64,000 nt of DNA, taken from Sarcocystis neurona. Lineage: Eukaryota; Apicomplexa; Conoidasida; Eucoccidiorida; Sarcocystidae. The translations under genes and the position numbers were made by a program. The notes under the pieces are model-generated. The model did no database searches. It saw nothing but the letters and a program-made list of their open reading frames with translations, and was not told the origin of the DNA. This document shows positions 24,640 through 38,500 of the stretch, piece after piece (positions within the stretch are counted from its first letter, which is position 1; the number at the start of each line of letters is the position of its first letter). The stretch is taken from contig KL647303.1 of the NCBI GenBank assembly GCA_000727475.1, positions 276,408 to 340,407 of the forward strand, in the 5' to 3' direction.

Positions 24640-26500
24640 AGTTGAAGCAGCAGCTCAAACACCAGCAACAGATGTCGTGGAGGTAGCAGCAGCAGCGGGT
24701 GCAGTCTGTAGCCAACAGGAGCGAGAGGGGTGGAGCCCCAGCAGGAGCAGCGGGGGGGACTCAGCTGAACAGAAGCAGCGGGAGCGCGCAAGCCAGCGTC
24801 TGCAGCGGTTGAAGCACCAGCAACAGCAGCAGCAGAAAGAGGTGGGTCACCACTGGCAGGTAAACAGTGGAAGCCACGACAGCAGCTGAGGCGCTAACCG
24901 CAAAAGAAGCGGCGATACCAGCAGCCAAGCCAACAGCAGCAGCACGCGAAGAGCAGCCGCAGGTGAAACACTGACAGCGTCGGCTGCGGTCCTTGACACC
25001 GGCAGTGCTGACAAGCTGGCAGCAGGAGCTGCTGCTTTGTACGAATGCGTCTCTTCGAAGACAGCAGCCCGCTACGAGCGCTGCAGCAGAAATTTCACCG
25101 CTACCTGGTGCAGTTGCTTCTGATTCCTTGTCTGCAGATGCTGCGACAACTGCCAGGCCTCGTTCTACAACCTGCACTTCCCCCGCCGCTGCTGCTGCTG
25201 GGGAAAATACGCGTGCTGTTACAAGTGAAATGAATGTTGCTGCTGCTGTAGGGCGGCCTGGGGCCCCTCTTGATCCTCCTGCTGCTGTGACTGCGGCTCC
25301 TGTGTCAACTGCTGCCGCTGCTGCTACGAGTGAAAACACGGCGAGAGCGTCAGGCGCTCCGGAGAGAGTCGCTATTGGAAGAGCTGCATCAGCAAATGAG
25401 AAAGTCGCTGCTGCTTGCTGCACTCCTGCGAGGTGTGCGGACTGCGTGGCGTCTGCGGTCCCGGCCGCTGCTGCAGCAGGTGACAGTGACGAAAATGCTG
25501 CCTCGAATAGTTCTCTGCACGCAGTTGAATCCGCTGCCTCAACCGCGGCTTCTATTGCGCAGCGTGGCCCAGCAGCAGCAGCGACAAGCGCAGAGCAGCA
25601 GTCGCAGCAGGGACAGCATCTGCTCTTGCGCTGTTGTAACAGCAGGAAAAAATCGCGCCTCACCAGTAACCCCACGTATGAAGGTGACACCAGCGACAGC
25701 CGGAGAATTGTCCAACGCAGACGCATCCGCAGCAGCAGAAGCAGCGACAGCAGCAGCAATGGCGACAGCACCAGCACCGACAGCAGCAGCAATGGTGCCA
25801 CTGAAAGCAGCAGCAGCAGCGAAAGCAGTGACAGCAGCAGCAGCGGCGGCGGTCGCAGACGCAGCGTCAAGAGCGAACGAAGAGGCGGAAACAACAGCAG
25901 CTCTGACAGCAGCGGCAGCATTAGCGAGGACTCTAGCAGCAGCGACGGTAGCAGCAGCGAGAGCAGCACCTGCAGCAGAAGAATCACCAGTACTGTAAGC
26001 GGCAAAGGTGAGAACTCCATCAAAACCGACAAGCAGTACCATATGAGGAAAACGGGCGCTGTTGTATCAAAGAAAGAGGGCACACACAGGGGCAGAGCGC
26101 GTTTTACGGATGCTTCAGCACTTCTGCAGTCCGAGAAGCCTCCGAGCAAGAAGACCACCTGCGTCGGGCAGGAGCGGCAGCAGCAGCAGCAGAAGCAGCA
26201 GCAGCAACAGCAGCGGCAGTCGCAGGTGCAACAGCAGAAGCCACAGCAGCAACAGACGCAGGTGCAACACCAGAACCAGCAGCAAGAGACGCACGAGCAC
26301 GTGCCGGAAGTGCAGCAAATTCGTCACAACGGACAGCAGGAGAAAGAGAAGCAGCAGCATCCGGAGCGCGGGAAGGAGGAGAAGCGCCTGCAGAGTCTAT
26401 GGCCGCAGCAGAAGCCGCACTGGCAGAAGCTGCGAGAGCGGCAGCATGTTGTGAAGCAAGAGGAGCGAGAGGAAGGAGTCGTAGACGAAGGTAGCGTTCA
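24640..26500 (+). repeat. CAG-rich tract, 5' part of the RecQ gene
   Basis: Long imperfect CAG runs (for example 24810-24835, 25720-25980, 26175-26290) read as Ala, Ser then Gln strings in the RecQ frame. From 24640 to 24990 they precede the open frame and may be 5' UTR or part of an unplaced first exon; a separate 70-codon frame from ATG 24677 lies there. Confidence 0.7.
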
Positions 26501-29500
26501 GCAGCAGCGGGAATTTTCCCCAAAGCAGGGGCAGTTCTGCCCTGCTGCTGCTGTTGCTGCTCATCTCGCAAGTTCTGCAACAGCGCAGCGGGACGAGGTG
26601 CTTCGTGGTCCTCCTGCGAGTTCAGCAGCAGCGCGGCCAGATGCGTGTGTGACTGCTGCTTCTATTCCAGCAGGAGCAGCACCGCCGCAGAGTGCCCCAC
26701 TTTCAGCTGCTGCCGCATCAGGGACTCCTGCAGCAGCAGCAGCAGCAAACGAAGAGCTGCTTGCTGCACTTCGTACATTCTTCGGCCACTGCTGTTTCAG
26801 ACCAGGACAGGAAGAAGCAGTGCGCGCAGTTCTCGCTGGACGTGACGCGCTTGTGGTAATGCCTACAGGTAGAGCCTCGTCGCAGCAGCAGCAGCGACAT
26901 AAGAGCAAGCGCATGCATCAGCAAAAGCGATCTGCCCAAGCGCAGCGCCGGCGGTGGACACACGTAGCAGGAAACAAACGTACACAGGCAGCACCAGCAG
27001 TAGCAGTTGCGTCTGCATAGTCAGCAGCATGCATAGTCGTAGGCAGCAACAGGCCCCTGGAGGAGCAGCAGCAGCGCTCGCGATAGAACGACGGCAGCAA
27101 CAGCAGTGTGACGAGACTGCTTCAGCAGCAGCTTCTCTTCTAGGGTGCGACACGTGCAACAGCTGCGTTTGCTTGACTCGGTGTACCGCAGATTGAACGT
27201 AATTCATGCCCGTACATTCGTGTCTGTGCGCGCGTCCCTTTTCTTGATTTCCTCTGAAAGCCGCGTACGCCCTGTCTCCCATCTCTTGTCTCTTTTTAGT
27301 ACAAGCGTACACGTAGAAATACATGTATATTTAAGGAGCCGTTGCTGTTCTATCCTCACCTTCTCTAGGACGTCGGGGCTTGTCGTTCAGGCAGAATATC
27401 CCCGCAACACTATATGCCGGAAGAGAAGATAGCTGCAAAGCTTCATACTCCAGTTTGTGACGGAAATTTCTCACCTACGTACCACTGAGCCTGTGGACGT
27501 TGCCGTGCTATCGCTGCTGCTGCTCTTTCTCTCGCTGCTGATCCTACCGGTTTGCAGGTGCTGGTGCTGGTCTGGACGTGCTTCTGTTGCTGTGTCTCCT
27601 TGCAGCCGCTGCGGCTGTGGACGTGCTGCTGCATCTGCTACGTAGGTGGCACCGCGCGCTTGCTGCTGAGTAGGTGCTGCTGTCTGTGCGTACGTTTTGG
27701 GGGCTGCTGGTGGCGGTGCTACTTCTGCGTTGGTAGTGCTACTGCTGCTGCTGCTGCTGCCTCGAGGCGCCGCTGTTCCTGCCGTTGCTTGCTGCTGCCG
27801 GGACTTTGTGAGGGGCCGTGCAGCTGCGATTAGGTGGTGCGGGTGCTGCTGCTGTCCAGGCGCTGCTGTTGCTTCTTGAGCTGCTTCTGGGGTGTTGCAG
27901 GAGGAGGGAAGTCGCTGACGTACTTGTTGCCGGGACTGCTGCTGCCTGGCTTGGTGCTTATCGTCTCGCCACTGCTGGCGCTAATGGAAGATCAGGTGCA
28001 GCAGCCTCAACTTCTGTGACGGGCCGCTTTCTGCATGCGCAGGAGTCTCACCTCTGCGTACGTCTGCAGACCTTTTCTTGTTGTAACTGCTGATCCAAAG
28101 TAACTAGAGAGAGCTGCTCGCATGCGGACGCGCGGGTGCGCACAAGTGAACGTTTCCGGCAGCACCACTGCAACCCACCTTCGCAGAAAACAGCGTTCGT
28201 TCCCCAGCAGCACCGAAGGGTTGCAGCAGGACTGGCGTGTGCGAGCATCGGCACGCATTTCAGCGGGATGGGCCGCCCGATCTTCCATATAACCATCCCC
28301 TCTTTATGCGGCGGAGGCTACGGAGACAAGCTGTGTCTGCATGCACGTGCCCCTGTGCCTCTTAGTATTCACGAAGTGGCGAGCAGGAAGCCCGTCCGTG
28401 TGTATTTGGGCAAGACGAGGGAACGCTTTTTTTGCGAGGGGTTGCAGTTCCGTTCTGCCGTCTTTATCCTCTTCCTCCTTTCCTCCCTTTCCTTCTTGAA
28501 CCTCTACCACTCTCTCTTTTGTTTCCGGCTTCCCTTTACTAGTAGTACGCACACACGTAGGGTTCTACGGAGCTGTGTCTGTACACACAAACGTGTGTCT
28601 TTACGTATATGTAGACAGAAACACATACAGAGAAGAAGAAGAAAAGGAGGGAAAGTTTCTTTGTTCTCTGTCTGGACTTGTTCGCAGGCAGACGCAGATG
28701 CACGTCTTCATGCGGTGCAATGATGTAGTGCTTCCCACCTTTTTGTGGGTTTTTTCGGGGCAGCAGTATGACTGTCTGCGTTCGCTTGGCCCCGGTGTCC
28801 ATCTCCTTCCTTTTCGCTTGGTCCTTCTCGTGGTCAAACTATTCGTGTCTCACTACACTACGTGGACTGCTACTCCTGATGCACGTAGGACGCCGCGGCG
28901 GTAATGCTGCCACCGTACGACCGCCTTTTTCACCCCTGCAAGCAGTCCTCCTGCTCACACGAGGACTTCTCTCCCCGTCCTTGTAGATGCCCTCTCACCG
29001 CCCTACTGCGGCACTATTATTGTTACGTCTATACTGCCACTGCTGCTCTTATGACTATTGCAGTATTACTAGTCCTAGTAGTTCATTTATTATGAGTGCT
29101 ACTACTTGTTGCCACTTAGTACTCCCCGTCTTCCTTGTATTGCTACTCCTACCATGACTCCTGCTGCTATTCTTCTTTGACTAGTACGAGTTCTACTGCT
29201 ACTGTCACTCCTCCTTCTCCACCTACTCCTATTACGCCTATTGCTGCCACTATTACCACTACCGCTACTATATTGACTATAGTGCTAATACTACTACTCC
29301 TACTGCTGCTAGTACTACTACTCCTGGCAGTGCAGCATTACTAGTGCTGCTGATTCTGCTAATACTACTCCTCTTACTACTCACGTGACTGCCACCTCTC
29401 CGACTCCCCCTCTTCAATATGCTATTCCTCCTCGCGTCACTCCTACTGCTATTCCTCTTTGATTTCTAGCATGAGTTCTAGTGCGGCTACCAGTACTCCT

Positions 29501-32500
29501 CCTATTACTGCCGCTGTTTTTGCTCCTCCTATTACCGGTACTCGTACTCTTTTAGCTATATTGCTCACACCACTACTACCACTACTATTGCAGTATGACT
29601 AGTCCGTGTAGTACTATTACTACTAATCCTAGTACTGCCACTACTGCTATTCTCGTATGACTGCCACCGTGACTCCCCCGCTTCGATCTGCTATTCCTCC
29701 TAACATTGCCCCTACTATTTTTACTCTTTTATTACTTCTCGTACGACTACCCCTCCTCCTACTGCTGCTGCTCTTACACTTATTCCTGCTACGGCTTTTG
29801 ACCCTACTGTGATTACTCGTACCACCCTCCTACTACAACTACGACTACGCTGCTACCATATCCACTCCTACCGCTACTACTACCATACAACTATTATTAT
29901 TGCTACTGCGTCGACTCTTACTAGTAGGAGCAGTCGAAGCTCCACCAGCTTATAGCTGTGTGAGGACTAGCAATGAGCTCGTAATGGTTGCCTGTGACGC
30001 TTTGCTGCGGCTGTTGGATCGCTCGTGTACACCGCTGCACTGCCCCTACATTCGTGTCTGTGCCTATACTGCTGCGAGACTACGTTTGTGAATGTCCTCT
30101 GCTCCCCTTCCCCTCCTGCTGCTACCCCGTCACGAGCTGCTCCTCGTACTCCATCATATTCTCTTCCTACATCTGCGTAGTAGACTTCTCTGTTCCACGC
30201 CTCCTGCGCTGCTATTCTCACTTCAACCCTGTTCAAGTCCGACACAACTCTTCGCTAATCGTCCACTACTACTACTACTAGTACTACTACTTCTACTGAT
30301 ATTACTACCACTACTGCTAGTACTACTAGTACTATTATCAGTAGTACCACTACTACTACTAGTAGTACTACTATTACTACCACTAGTAGTACTACTATTA
30401 CTACCACTACTACTACTAGTACTACTACTACTACTAGTGCTACTACGACTACAAATGCTACTGCTACTAGTATTACTACTACTACTAATATTACTAATGC
30501 TACTACTAGTACTAGTATTACTACTACTACTACTGGTATTACTACTGCTACAACTAGTAGTACCCGTATTACTACAATTACTGCTAGTACTCGTGTTACT
30601 AATGCTAGTACTACTAGTATTACGAGTAGTGCTAGTGTTACTATTACTACCACTAGTACTGATACTACTACTACTACTACTTACTACTACTACTACTATT
30701 ACTACTACTACAACTACTAGTAGTACTACTATACTACTATTACCACTAGTACTGGTACTATAATTACTACTACCACTACTACTACCACCAGCACTGCTGC
30801 TACTACTACCACTGCAACGAGTACTAGCACTACTACTACTACTACTGGTACTCCTACTACTAGTACTACTCCTGCCACTGCTACTGCAACTCCCTTCGTT
30901 GGTTTGCGAGCCGGCGTGTTCACCTACCGGCGTCACACAGGGGACCGCTGTGCCTGCACCATTCCAAGTTCAGGAGAACAATCCACTTGCAATTTTTTGC
31001 AAGAAGCCATCAGCGTCACTTTCTGTGCTTGGCGTCTTGTATTTGCTGCTGCTGCTGCTACAACTTTGTGGAACTGCACTGCTGTCGACGCACTCTTGGG
31101 CAGTGTGTGTCACACATCTGCGTGGCGTGTTACTGCTGCTGCTACGCGTCGGTGCGCTTGCAGCCGTTTATTCGAACGGCGCGCGCTCGTGCCCGTGCTG
31201 CTGCTGGGCGTCTCGAGCCCGTTGCTAAGAGTCGCTTGCTCTTCTGATTCTACCTTGTGACCGCTGCTACGGCGCTGCGCCTGGTGGGGCTGCTGCTGCT
31301 GCCGGTGAAGCGCTTGCGACGGGTGCGACGGCTCGCGTGATGATGACGACTGCTGCTGCTTTGGCTCCTGGGGCTCGTGCTGCACTGCCGCTGCCGGCCA
31401 TCGGGGGTTTTTTACCGTAGTGCTGCTTGCATCTGTGATCCTGCTGCTGTTCTGCTGCTGTGGTGCCTCCTTGTGGTGATTCTGCTGCTGGTGGGACGCT
31501 CTTGCTGCCGTGCTGCAGACAGGTCTGCTGTCTGACGCCGGCCCGTGCTTTGGCAATGTGCCGTTGCGTCTGCTGCTTCTTCCTCTCCTTCTGCCTCCAT
31601 TATTGCTGCTTTTGCCGCTGCTCCAGCAGCTGCCTCTGTTCATGCCACTAGAGGTGGAGATACTGCGGCTCACGCAGCCGCTGACGCTGCTGTTGCACGG
31701 CTGCTGCTGGTGCTCGGCTGCTGCTGGTACTCTGTGGCTTGCTGCGCGTGATAGCAGTGTTGCTGCTGCAGCTACTTCTTTTCCCCGCCACTGCTGCTTC
31801 GGGTTCCTCAGCTGGTACAACACCAGCTGCCGCCGTGAGTGTACTGCTGCTTACGTTGCTGCATCTGTGGTGGATTTTGCTGCGGCCGCGGGTCACAGCT
31901 GCTGCTGTTGCTGCTGCTGTCGCACGTGTCTGGCCCCCTGGTGTGCGGCTCCTACTGGGTTCTTCTTCGCCTGCAGGTGTCACGGTTGAGGAAGCGAGGG
32001 CTTGCTGCTGCGGCGCTTAACTCAACGCTCACAGCTCGGCAGTGCGAAGCCCTATATCTATCTCTTCGCAGGCCGCCTCCTTCACTTGCAGCACTTGCAG
32101 CAGCCGCAGCAACGGCAGCAGCAGGAGCGGGAGCAGCACCATCAACAGCGGCAGGGGCAGGAACAACAGGAGCAACAGAGGCAGGGACAGCAGGACACAC
32201 AGCAGCAGCAACAGCAGTGAAGAGAAAAAGTGGGGCTGCTGTTGCCGCTGCTGCCGGCGCAAGAACGTGTGACGCAAGCGGGGTCAAGTTTCTCTTTGTG
32301 ACACCGGAGCAAGTAGGATCGTCGGCCTTCCAGCAACTGCTTCGGGACCTGCAGCGACGACAGCAGCAGCAGAAACAGCAACAGCACCTGCAACAGCAAC
32401 AGCAGCAGCGCCTGCAACAGCAACAGCAGCAGCGCCTGCAACAGCAACAGCAGCAGCGCCGGCAACAGCCACAGCAGCAGCTGGTGCAAGTAGAGAAAGA

Positions 32501-35500
32501 GCAGGAGGTGCGGCAGGAGGCAGAGTGGATTGGCGCGGCGGTGAGTCTTGTTGCCATCGATGAAGCGCACTGCATATCATCCTGGGGCCACGACTTCCGG
32601 AAGAGCTACAGGTATGAGAGGAGCTTTCTGACCTGTTTCGTGTGGTCAAGACATTCAACCCTACGTCTCTCCATAGAACTGCCATTTGTTCTTTCTTTTG
32701 GTTCACCTCTGCACGACCAGCAGCAGCTGCACCCGCCGTAGAAGCCTCCGCATGTCGCTAAACTCTGGTAGTAGACCCCCTCGGCAATGTGTAGCAGCCT
32801 TCTGCCCAGGTGCACAAAAGGAGCCGTCGCAGGGACAGGTACAGCTTGGGCGCGGAATTCTGCAGAAGGCAGGCAGTCGCCCGAGCTCTTGAAGGTAAAA
32901 ACAGAAAAAAAATCTCCTCCTTCGGTGGACCTGCGGGTGGGCCAGTCTCCGGAACGATCAAGCGTCAAGTAAAGCGCTATTGAAGACGCATGGCGACGAT
33001 AAGCGGGACGCCTCTTCCACCTCCCTACGTACACATAGGAATTCTTCCTTATTATGTTTTGTCCACACGTAGACGACGTCATTAGTGTATGCCTGCGTCT
33101 CTGGCTGTATATATGTAGGCTTGACATTTTTACTTCTAGGAGTCTGGGTCTTTCTCTGGTAAACCCTGGCACTTGTGTACTGCTGCGGCTGCCTGTGCGT
33201 CTGTATGCCGTTTGTTCACCCGTCTGGGCAACAGTATATGGATATGTAGTAGGTGTGTGGGTACATTTGCCTCAACGTGCAGATCTACATAGATACACCT
33301 ATGTATATATATCTATTAATCCGCATGTGTGTGTAGCTGTAGTGCTGCAAAGCAACGTCCTCTCCCTGTCCGACTTTTCACGCACGTTGAAGCCGAGGAG
33401 GCAGACTTGCTGAGGAGCTCCTATTGTGGATGATTGCTCGGCCGCTGTGCCACTTCTTTTTCCACAAGCTGTCTGCAGCGGCGTGAGCGACACTCCTCAG
33501 GTTCCCCACCAAGACCCGAGTCTATTTGATGAGCGCGGTTGGCCAAAGCAGAAGGAGTAGACATTGTTTATACTTGTCTTCGGCTTCCCTGTGCTAGCAG
33601 CACTTGCTGCAGCCCTTCACGATAATCGCGCCGCCTCCTGGTCGGCCGTCGGGGTGGCAGCAACGCACGCGACGCCATCCAAAAGAACACTTCCTGACCC
33701 TTACTAAACTCCACGTACCTGTGTCTGTAATAACTTTGTATACAATATAGTATACACACAAGCATACAGTATGTATGGGCGTCCTCGCCATGTTCGGATA
33801 TATGCGCGCATCTACGTGCTTGTATACACGTGGAGAAAAGCGAAGGAGGGAAGCGGCTCGCTGTGACGCAGTGCATGTCAAGTGCGAAGGACAGCGGGCG
33901 ATATGTGGGACACACCCGCATACGTACACGTTGTGGGGTGTACGTACAGCAGCTTCTTCTCCGGCAGGGTCGATGGAAGCGGCCTCGAAAGAAAAGCGGA
34001 GGAAGAAATCAGGGCAAGGAAAACAGATGATATTTCTCGCAGCTAAACAGCCGTGCGAACCAGTCTAGCTAGCGACACTGCACACGAGGCCGGGATACGC
34101 GAGGCAACCGAGTAGAGTAGGGCGTCTCACGCACAGGGGCTGCTGTGGAAGGGTGAAACAGCTGGGCCAGCTGCAGAGCGTTGGCCAGAGTTCCTCGAAA
34201 TGGAAAGGGCTCTTGTTGCAGAGACAAAGTAGAACTGCCTGCGGTCAGAAAGAAAGGAAAACAGACGACGCCCTCTCCCTTTGGTGGTTGGGGGACGCGT
34301 TCTTCTCCAAAAAACACCCGGCGACTGCAGAAGAAGAAAAACTCCTAGACGCTGGCACATGACACACATAGAGGGATAGTCTGCGCTTCTTCCGTCTTCT
34401 TTTCAGTCTACTTTCCTAAGAATGTTTCTCTCTATACATACGTAGATATCTTTCTCTATGTGCCTCTCAGGAGAACTTTCTCTGGCCAGGTGTTCGTCTG
34501 TACCTCTGTTAATTTGGCTGGATGATTCTTGTTATGTATCGACCTCTTTGGCTCAGTCTCCGTATCTGTCTCTCTGTATACACCTCGCACTCTCCTTCTC
34601 TCCATATCTTTCTCTCTCTCTCTCTATATATATATGCTTCTCCCCGCCGGTAACGCTATATATATATATGTATATCTACACCTCCCTCCATATAGCTGTC
34701 TCTCCGTATGTGTTTTCTTGTGTATTTCTCTCTCTGTTTCTCTCCACATACGTGTGTGTATATACATATACATGTCACTGTCTGCAAACATATATCTTCC
34801 TATCTGTATTACTGTGTGTATTTCTCTCTGCCCATATATATATATATATATCACTGCCTATGTATATATCCCTTCATACATATCTCTGTACATACTCCTC
34901 TCTGTATACGTATATATATATGTATTCACATGTGTCATTGTACATATTCCTCCGTGTACATTTATATATATACGTATGTGCCTGTCTGTGTGGCACTCTC
35001 TCCGTATATGTATCCCTCCACATATATGTATTTCTCTCTATGTATATCTGTCTTTCCAAATATATCCGCCCTGTATGTATGTATATATCTGTGTCTATGC
35101 ACTTTTCTCTTTGTGTGTCTCACCATAGACGTAATCCCCCCTTCATGCCTTTCTGTCCATATATACGAATACGTATCTTCTTTTCTGTGTATCTCTTTCT
35201 ATTCACGTCTGGCCCTCTCTACAAGACTCTCCTCCTCGCTGTGTACTTCTCTGCATGCGCATATATGTATATGTATATTGCTGTCACTGTATCTCTGTCT
35301 CTTTCTCCCAGTCAATATATGTTTTACTATATATATCTCTCTGTGTACGTCCTTCCCCTCTCTTTAAGTCTCTTTCTACGAATATTTCTCTATACGTCTA
35401 TCGCACTCTATCTATCTACTTCTGTCTCTATATTTAACTTTCTCTCTTTCTCTATGCGTATTTCTCTATAAACCTATTGGGCTCGTAGTCTGCAGCTCTA

Positions 35501-38500
35501 TATACTCAATTTCCTCTCTGCCTCTGTGTGGATCTCTGTGTCCCTCTGTGTCTCTCTCTTTCTCCACATCTTCCTCTCTTTATCATCTCTCCGTGTCACT
35601 CTATACACATATATATATATGTTTCTGTTCATATCTGTATTTGTCCGTCTTTCCTGGTTCTGTATCTCACTTTCTCTCTGTTTGTCTGTGATTGAAGTAT
35701 ATTCTGCACTGTGTTTCCTGGACTTCTGTGGAGAGAACACGACCGTGGCGTGAGCAGCGAAGGGAGAAGAAGTGTAGGAGACGACTGCCTTGCCCCCGCA
35801 AGCGCATGCGCGCCACGTTTTTTCCATATATCTACTTCAACTTTCTCTTCTTCTTTTTCTTGCAAGCACCTCCTGAGGTAGACGCCTGTATACGACGCTC
35901 TCTATACGCGGCACGACAGACAACGGCGACTGGATGAACAGGGCTGTGGAAGGTGGTTCATTTTCTGCTATGCTGCGGGCCATCTCTGGCATATACGCAT
36001 ATGTATGTATGTATGCACGGATAGATGTCTATGTGTCTAACAGCGGAAAAGCGTGGCGCCTGATACTGGGTGGCGCGTGTGGAGTCTTTGGCTCGCCAAT
36101 TTTCTACCCGAGGGCGTCTTGCGCGTGCGGGCGTGTCTACAACGTAGACGGCGACATGGGGAGGACGAATCGATGCGTCTGCGGATGTGTGCGTAGCGCA
36201 GTCTTTCTTTCCCTGCTTCGTGGACGTGTGGATTTGTATACACGTGTATGTGTATAGATATACAGGCAACTGCGTCATATTCACGGCGTGCCCGTAAGAA
36301 AACATGGGGGTCACTAGATATGTGTGTGTGTGGAGTGACATAGCTAGACACGTAGCAGCAGCAGCAGCGGCAACGGAGCAGCACGGCGGGCCCAGAGACA
36401 CGTGCTGTCGTAGTGCATCGAAGAGAAGAGAAAGAGAAGAGCAGCCACGCGCGGCGGAAGAAAATTGCCGAAGAAAGTGATGGAGACTGCGACTTCTCTA
36501 AAAGTCCGTCTCCTTTTGAAGCCCGAGGGACCGCTACCGCGCGTGCTGTGTTGCGCCCGGGGCACACGAAGGCTGCCGCACGAAAACCAACGCTGTGGTT
36601 CTTCTTTTTTCTTTCTGTGCGACTTCTCCTTTTCTGCAGGGGTGTGTCTCGCTGTGTCTTTCCTCTATTCGAGCGTTGCGTCCCCCCACTTCTTCTGCTC
36701 GTCGTCCTTCGCTTGCTGTTTGTAGACGTCCTGCAACGACGACGAGATTCTGCTGCCGCAGGTTTTCACGCTGCTGCTGCTGCTTCTGTTTTTGCTCTCT
36801 TTCCTCCTTTGCTTCTTCCTCCTGCCGCAGGCGCCTTGCGGTGCTCCGGTCGCTGCTGCCGCACACGCCGGTGCTCGCCTGCACGGCAACAGCAACCCAA
36901 GAAGTGTGCGAAGATGTGATAGCGTGTCTTGGCATGCGCAGCAATCTCGTCACAGTAAAACTCTCTTTTGATAGGTAAAAGACATGCCCAACAGCTGCAG
37001 CATCCACTAAACAGCAGCAGCGGCCCGAGCAGCAGCAACAGCAGCTACGGGAGCCGCAGCAGGAGCACAGGTGACCCCAGCAGAAGCAGAAGCAACACTC
37101 GAAGCAGCGACACCCGCAGAAACAGCAGCAGCAGCGGCAACAGACGAACCAGCAGCAGCAGACGCAGCGGTCACGGCGACAGAAGACGCTACACCAGCAA
37201 CAGAAAAGCAGCAGCCGCAGCAGCAGAAGAAGCAGCAGCAGCAGCAACACAAGGAGCAACAGCAGCCGCAGCAACGCAAGAAGCAGCAGTACTGGCAGCA
37301 ACACAAAAACCAGCAGCACCTGATGCAGACGCAGCAGATGCAGATGTAGCAGATGCAGACGTAGCAGATGTAGACGCAGCAGAAGCCGACCTGGCAGAGG
37401 AGACGCGCTGTTTTCTTTGTATACGCGTGAGCACCTGTCGAAGCATGTTGGCGAAGCAATTCGTGCTGCGTCAATGGCCTACTGCAGCAGAGATGCAAAA
37501 GAACAACAAACGCTTGCTGCAGCGACATGGTGGAAGGGTCTAGCGCCACACAACAACAGTACGAGAGGTAGCAGGTGACGTAGGAGACTGAAGAATTGCT
37601 TCTATTTTATTAGTAGATGTACACGCGAGAGTGCAGCAGCAAGCGCAAGGGGTCCAGAACGAACCTCCTGCAGCAGCTGCTGAAGTGTAACGAAACTCTT
37701 CACAGCAGTTAGACGTAAACAGCAGGAAAATGCCTTGCTGAAACACCAGCCGGAAGGGAAGAGAAAGTGCGTTCATTGTAGTTCTTTTGTGTGTGTAAAG
37801 AAGCTCTTTACAGCAGTTAGATGTAAACAGCAGCAGAATGTCTGGCTGCAGTACCAGCCGGAAAGAAAGAGAAAGTGCGTTTACGGCAGTAGGAGAATGT
37901 TGGCTGCAGCAGCAAGTAGCAGCTGCGGCAGCAACCACCCACGAGCTACAGTACTGCAGGTAAGGTGGAGAGGGAGATTTGCTGCTGCTTTTCTGCTGCG
38001 CTGCACGTGAAGCAATGGCGTAGCCTTCTTTCACGCACTACACCCGACCATACTCCCCGTGGCTGCGGTTGCTCCTGCGTCTGCTGTTGTTGACCAGCAC
38101 CTGCTACTACAGCTCCCTTTCCGCGGCACCTGCGCTGCCGCTGCAGCCGCTGCTGCTGATGTCTTTGCATCTGCAGCTGCTGCTGCGGCTGATTCTTCTC
38201 CTGCTGTGCTGCTGCTACCGCCGATGCTGCATGTGGGCCGTGTACTTGCCACGTCTGCTCCCCGTGATGCAAGTACTCAAAAGCTCCTCTGGCGTTCACG
38301 GACGCAACTTTGCTGCTGCTGCTGCTGTTAGCCTGACAACTGCTGCGCTTCTGCGTGACCAACAGTCTGCGTCGTCTCCCTTTTTGTTACTTGGCACAGG
38401 CACATTACACACTGTTACTTATATGTATACATATGTATGTATTTATGTACTCTTGTATGCAGTTGTGAATATGTTACGTATATATTACATATGTACACTC

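Noticed and set aside
24761..26158. 465-codon minus-strand frame antisense to RecQ exon 1
   Set aside because: It is the Leu/Ala shadow of CAG repeats; the sense frame leads directly into RecQ motif 0 and Walker A.
30092..30936. Poly-Leu and poly-Ser/Thr frames in the ACT block
   Set aside because: They lie inside RecQ intron 2 and arise from a stop-free triplet repeat.
34458..35471. 337-codon plus-strand frame
   Set aside because: It is a low-complexity Ser/Tyr/Ile/Leu translation of TCTC/TATA repeats within RecQ intron 3.
36968..37543. 191-codon plus frame in RecQ intron 4 as an extra RecQ exon
   Set aside because: The flanking exons join in phase exactly at the FDR/PN-x-F site conserved in RecQ; adding this frame would split the motif and needs splice sites that were not found.
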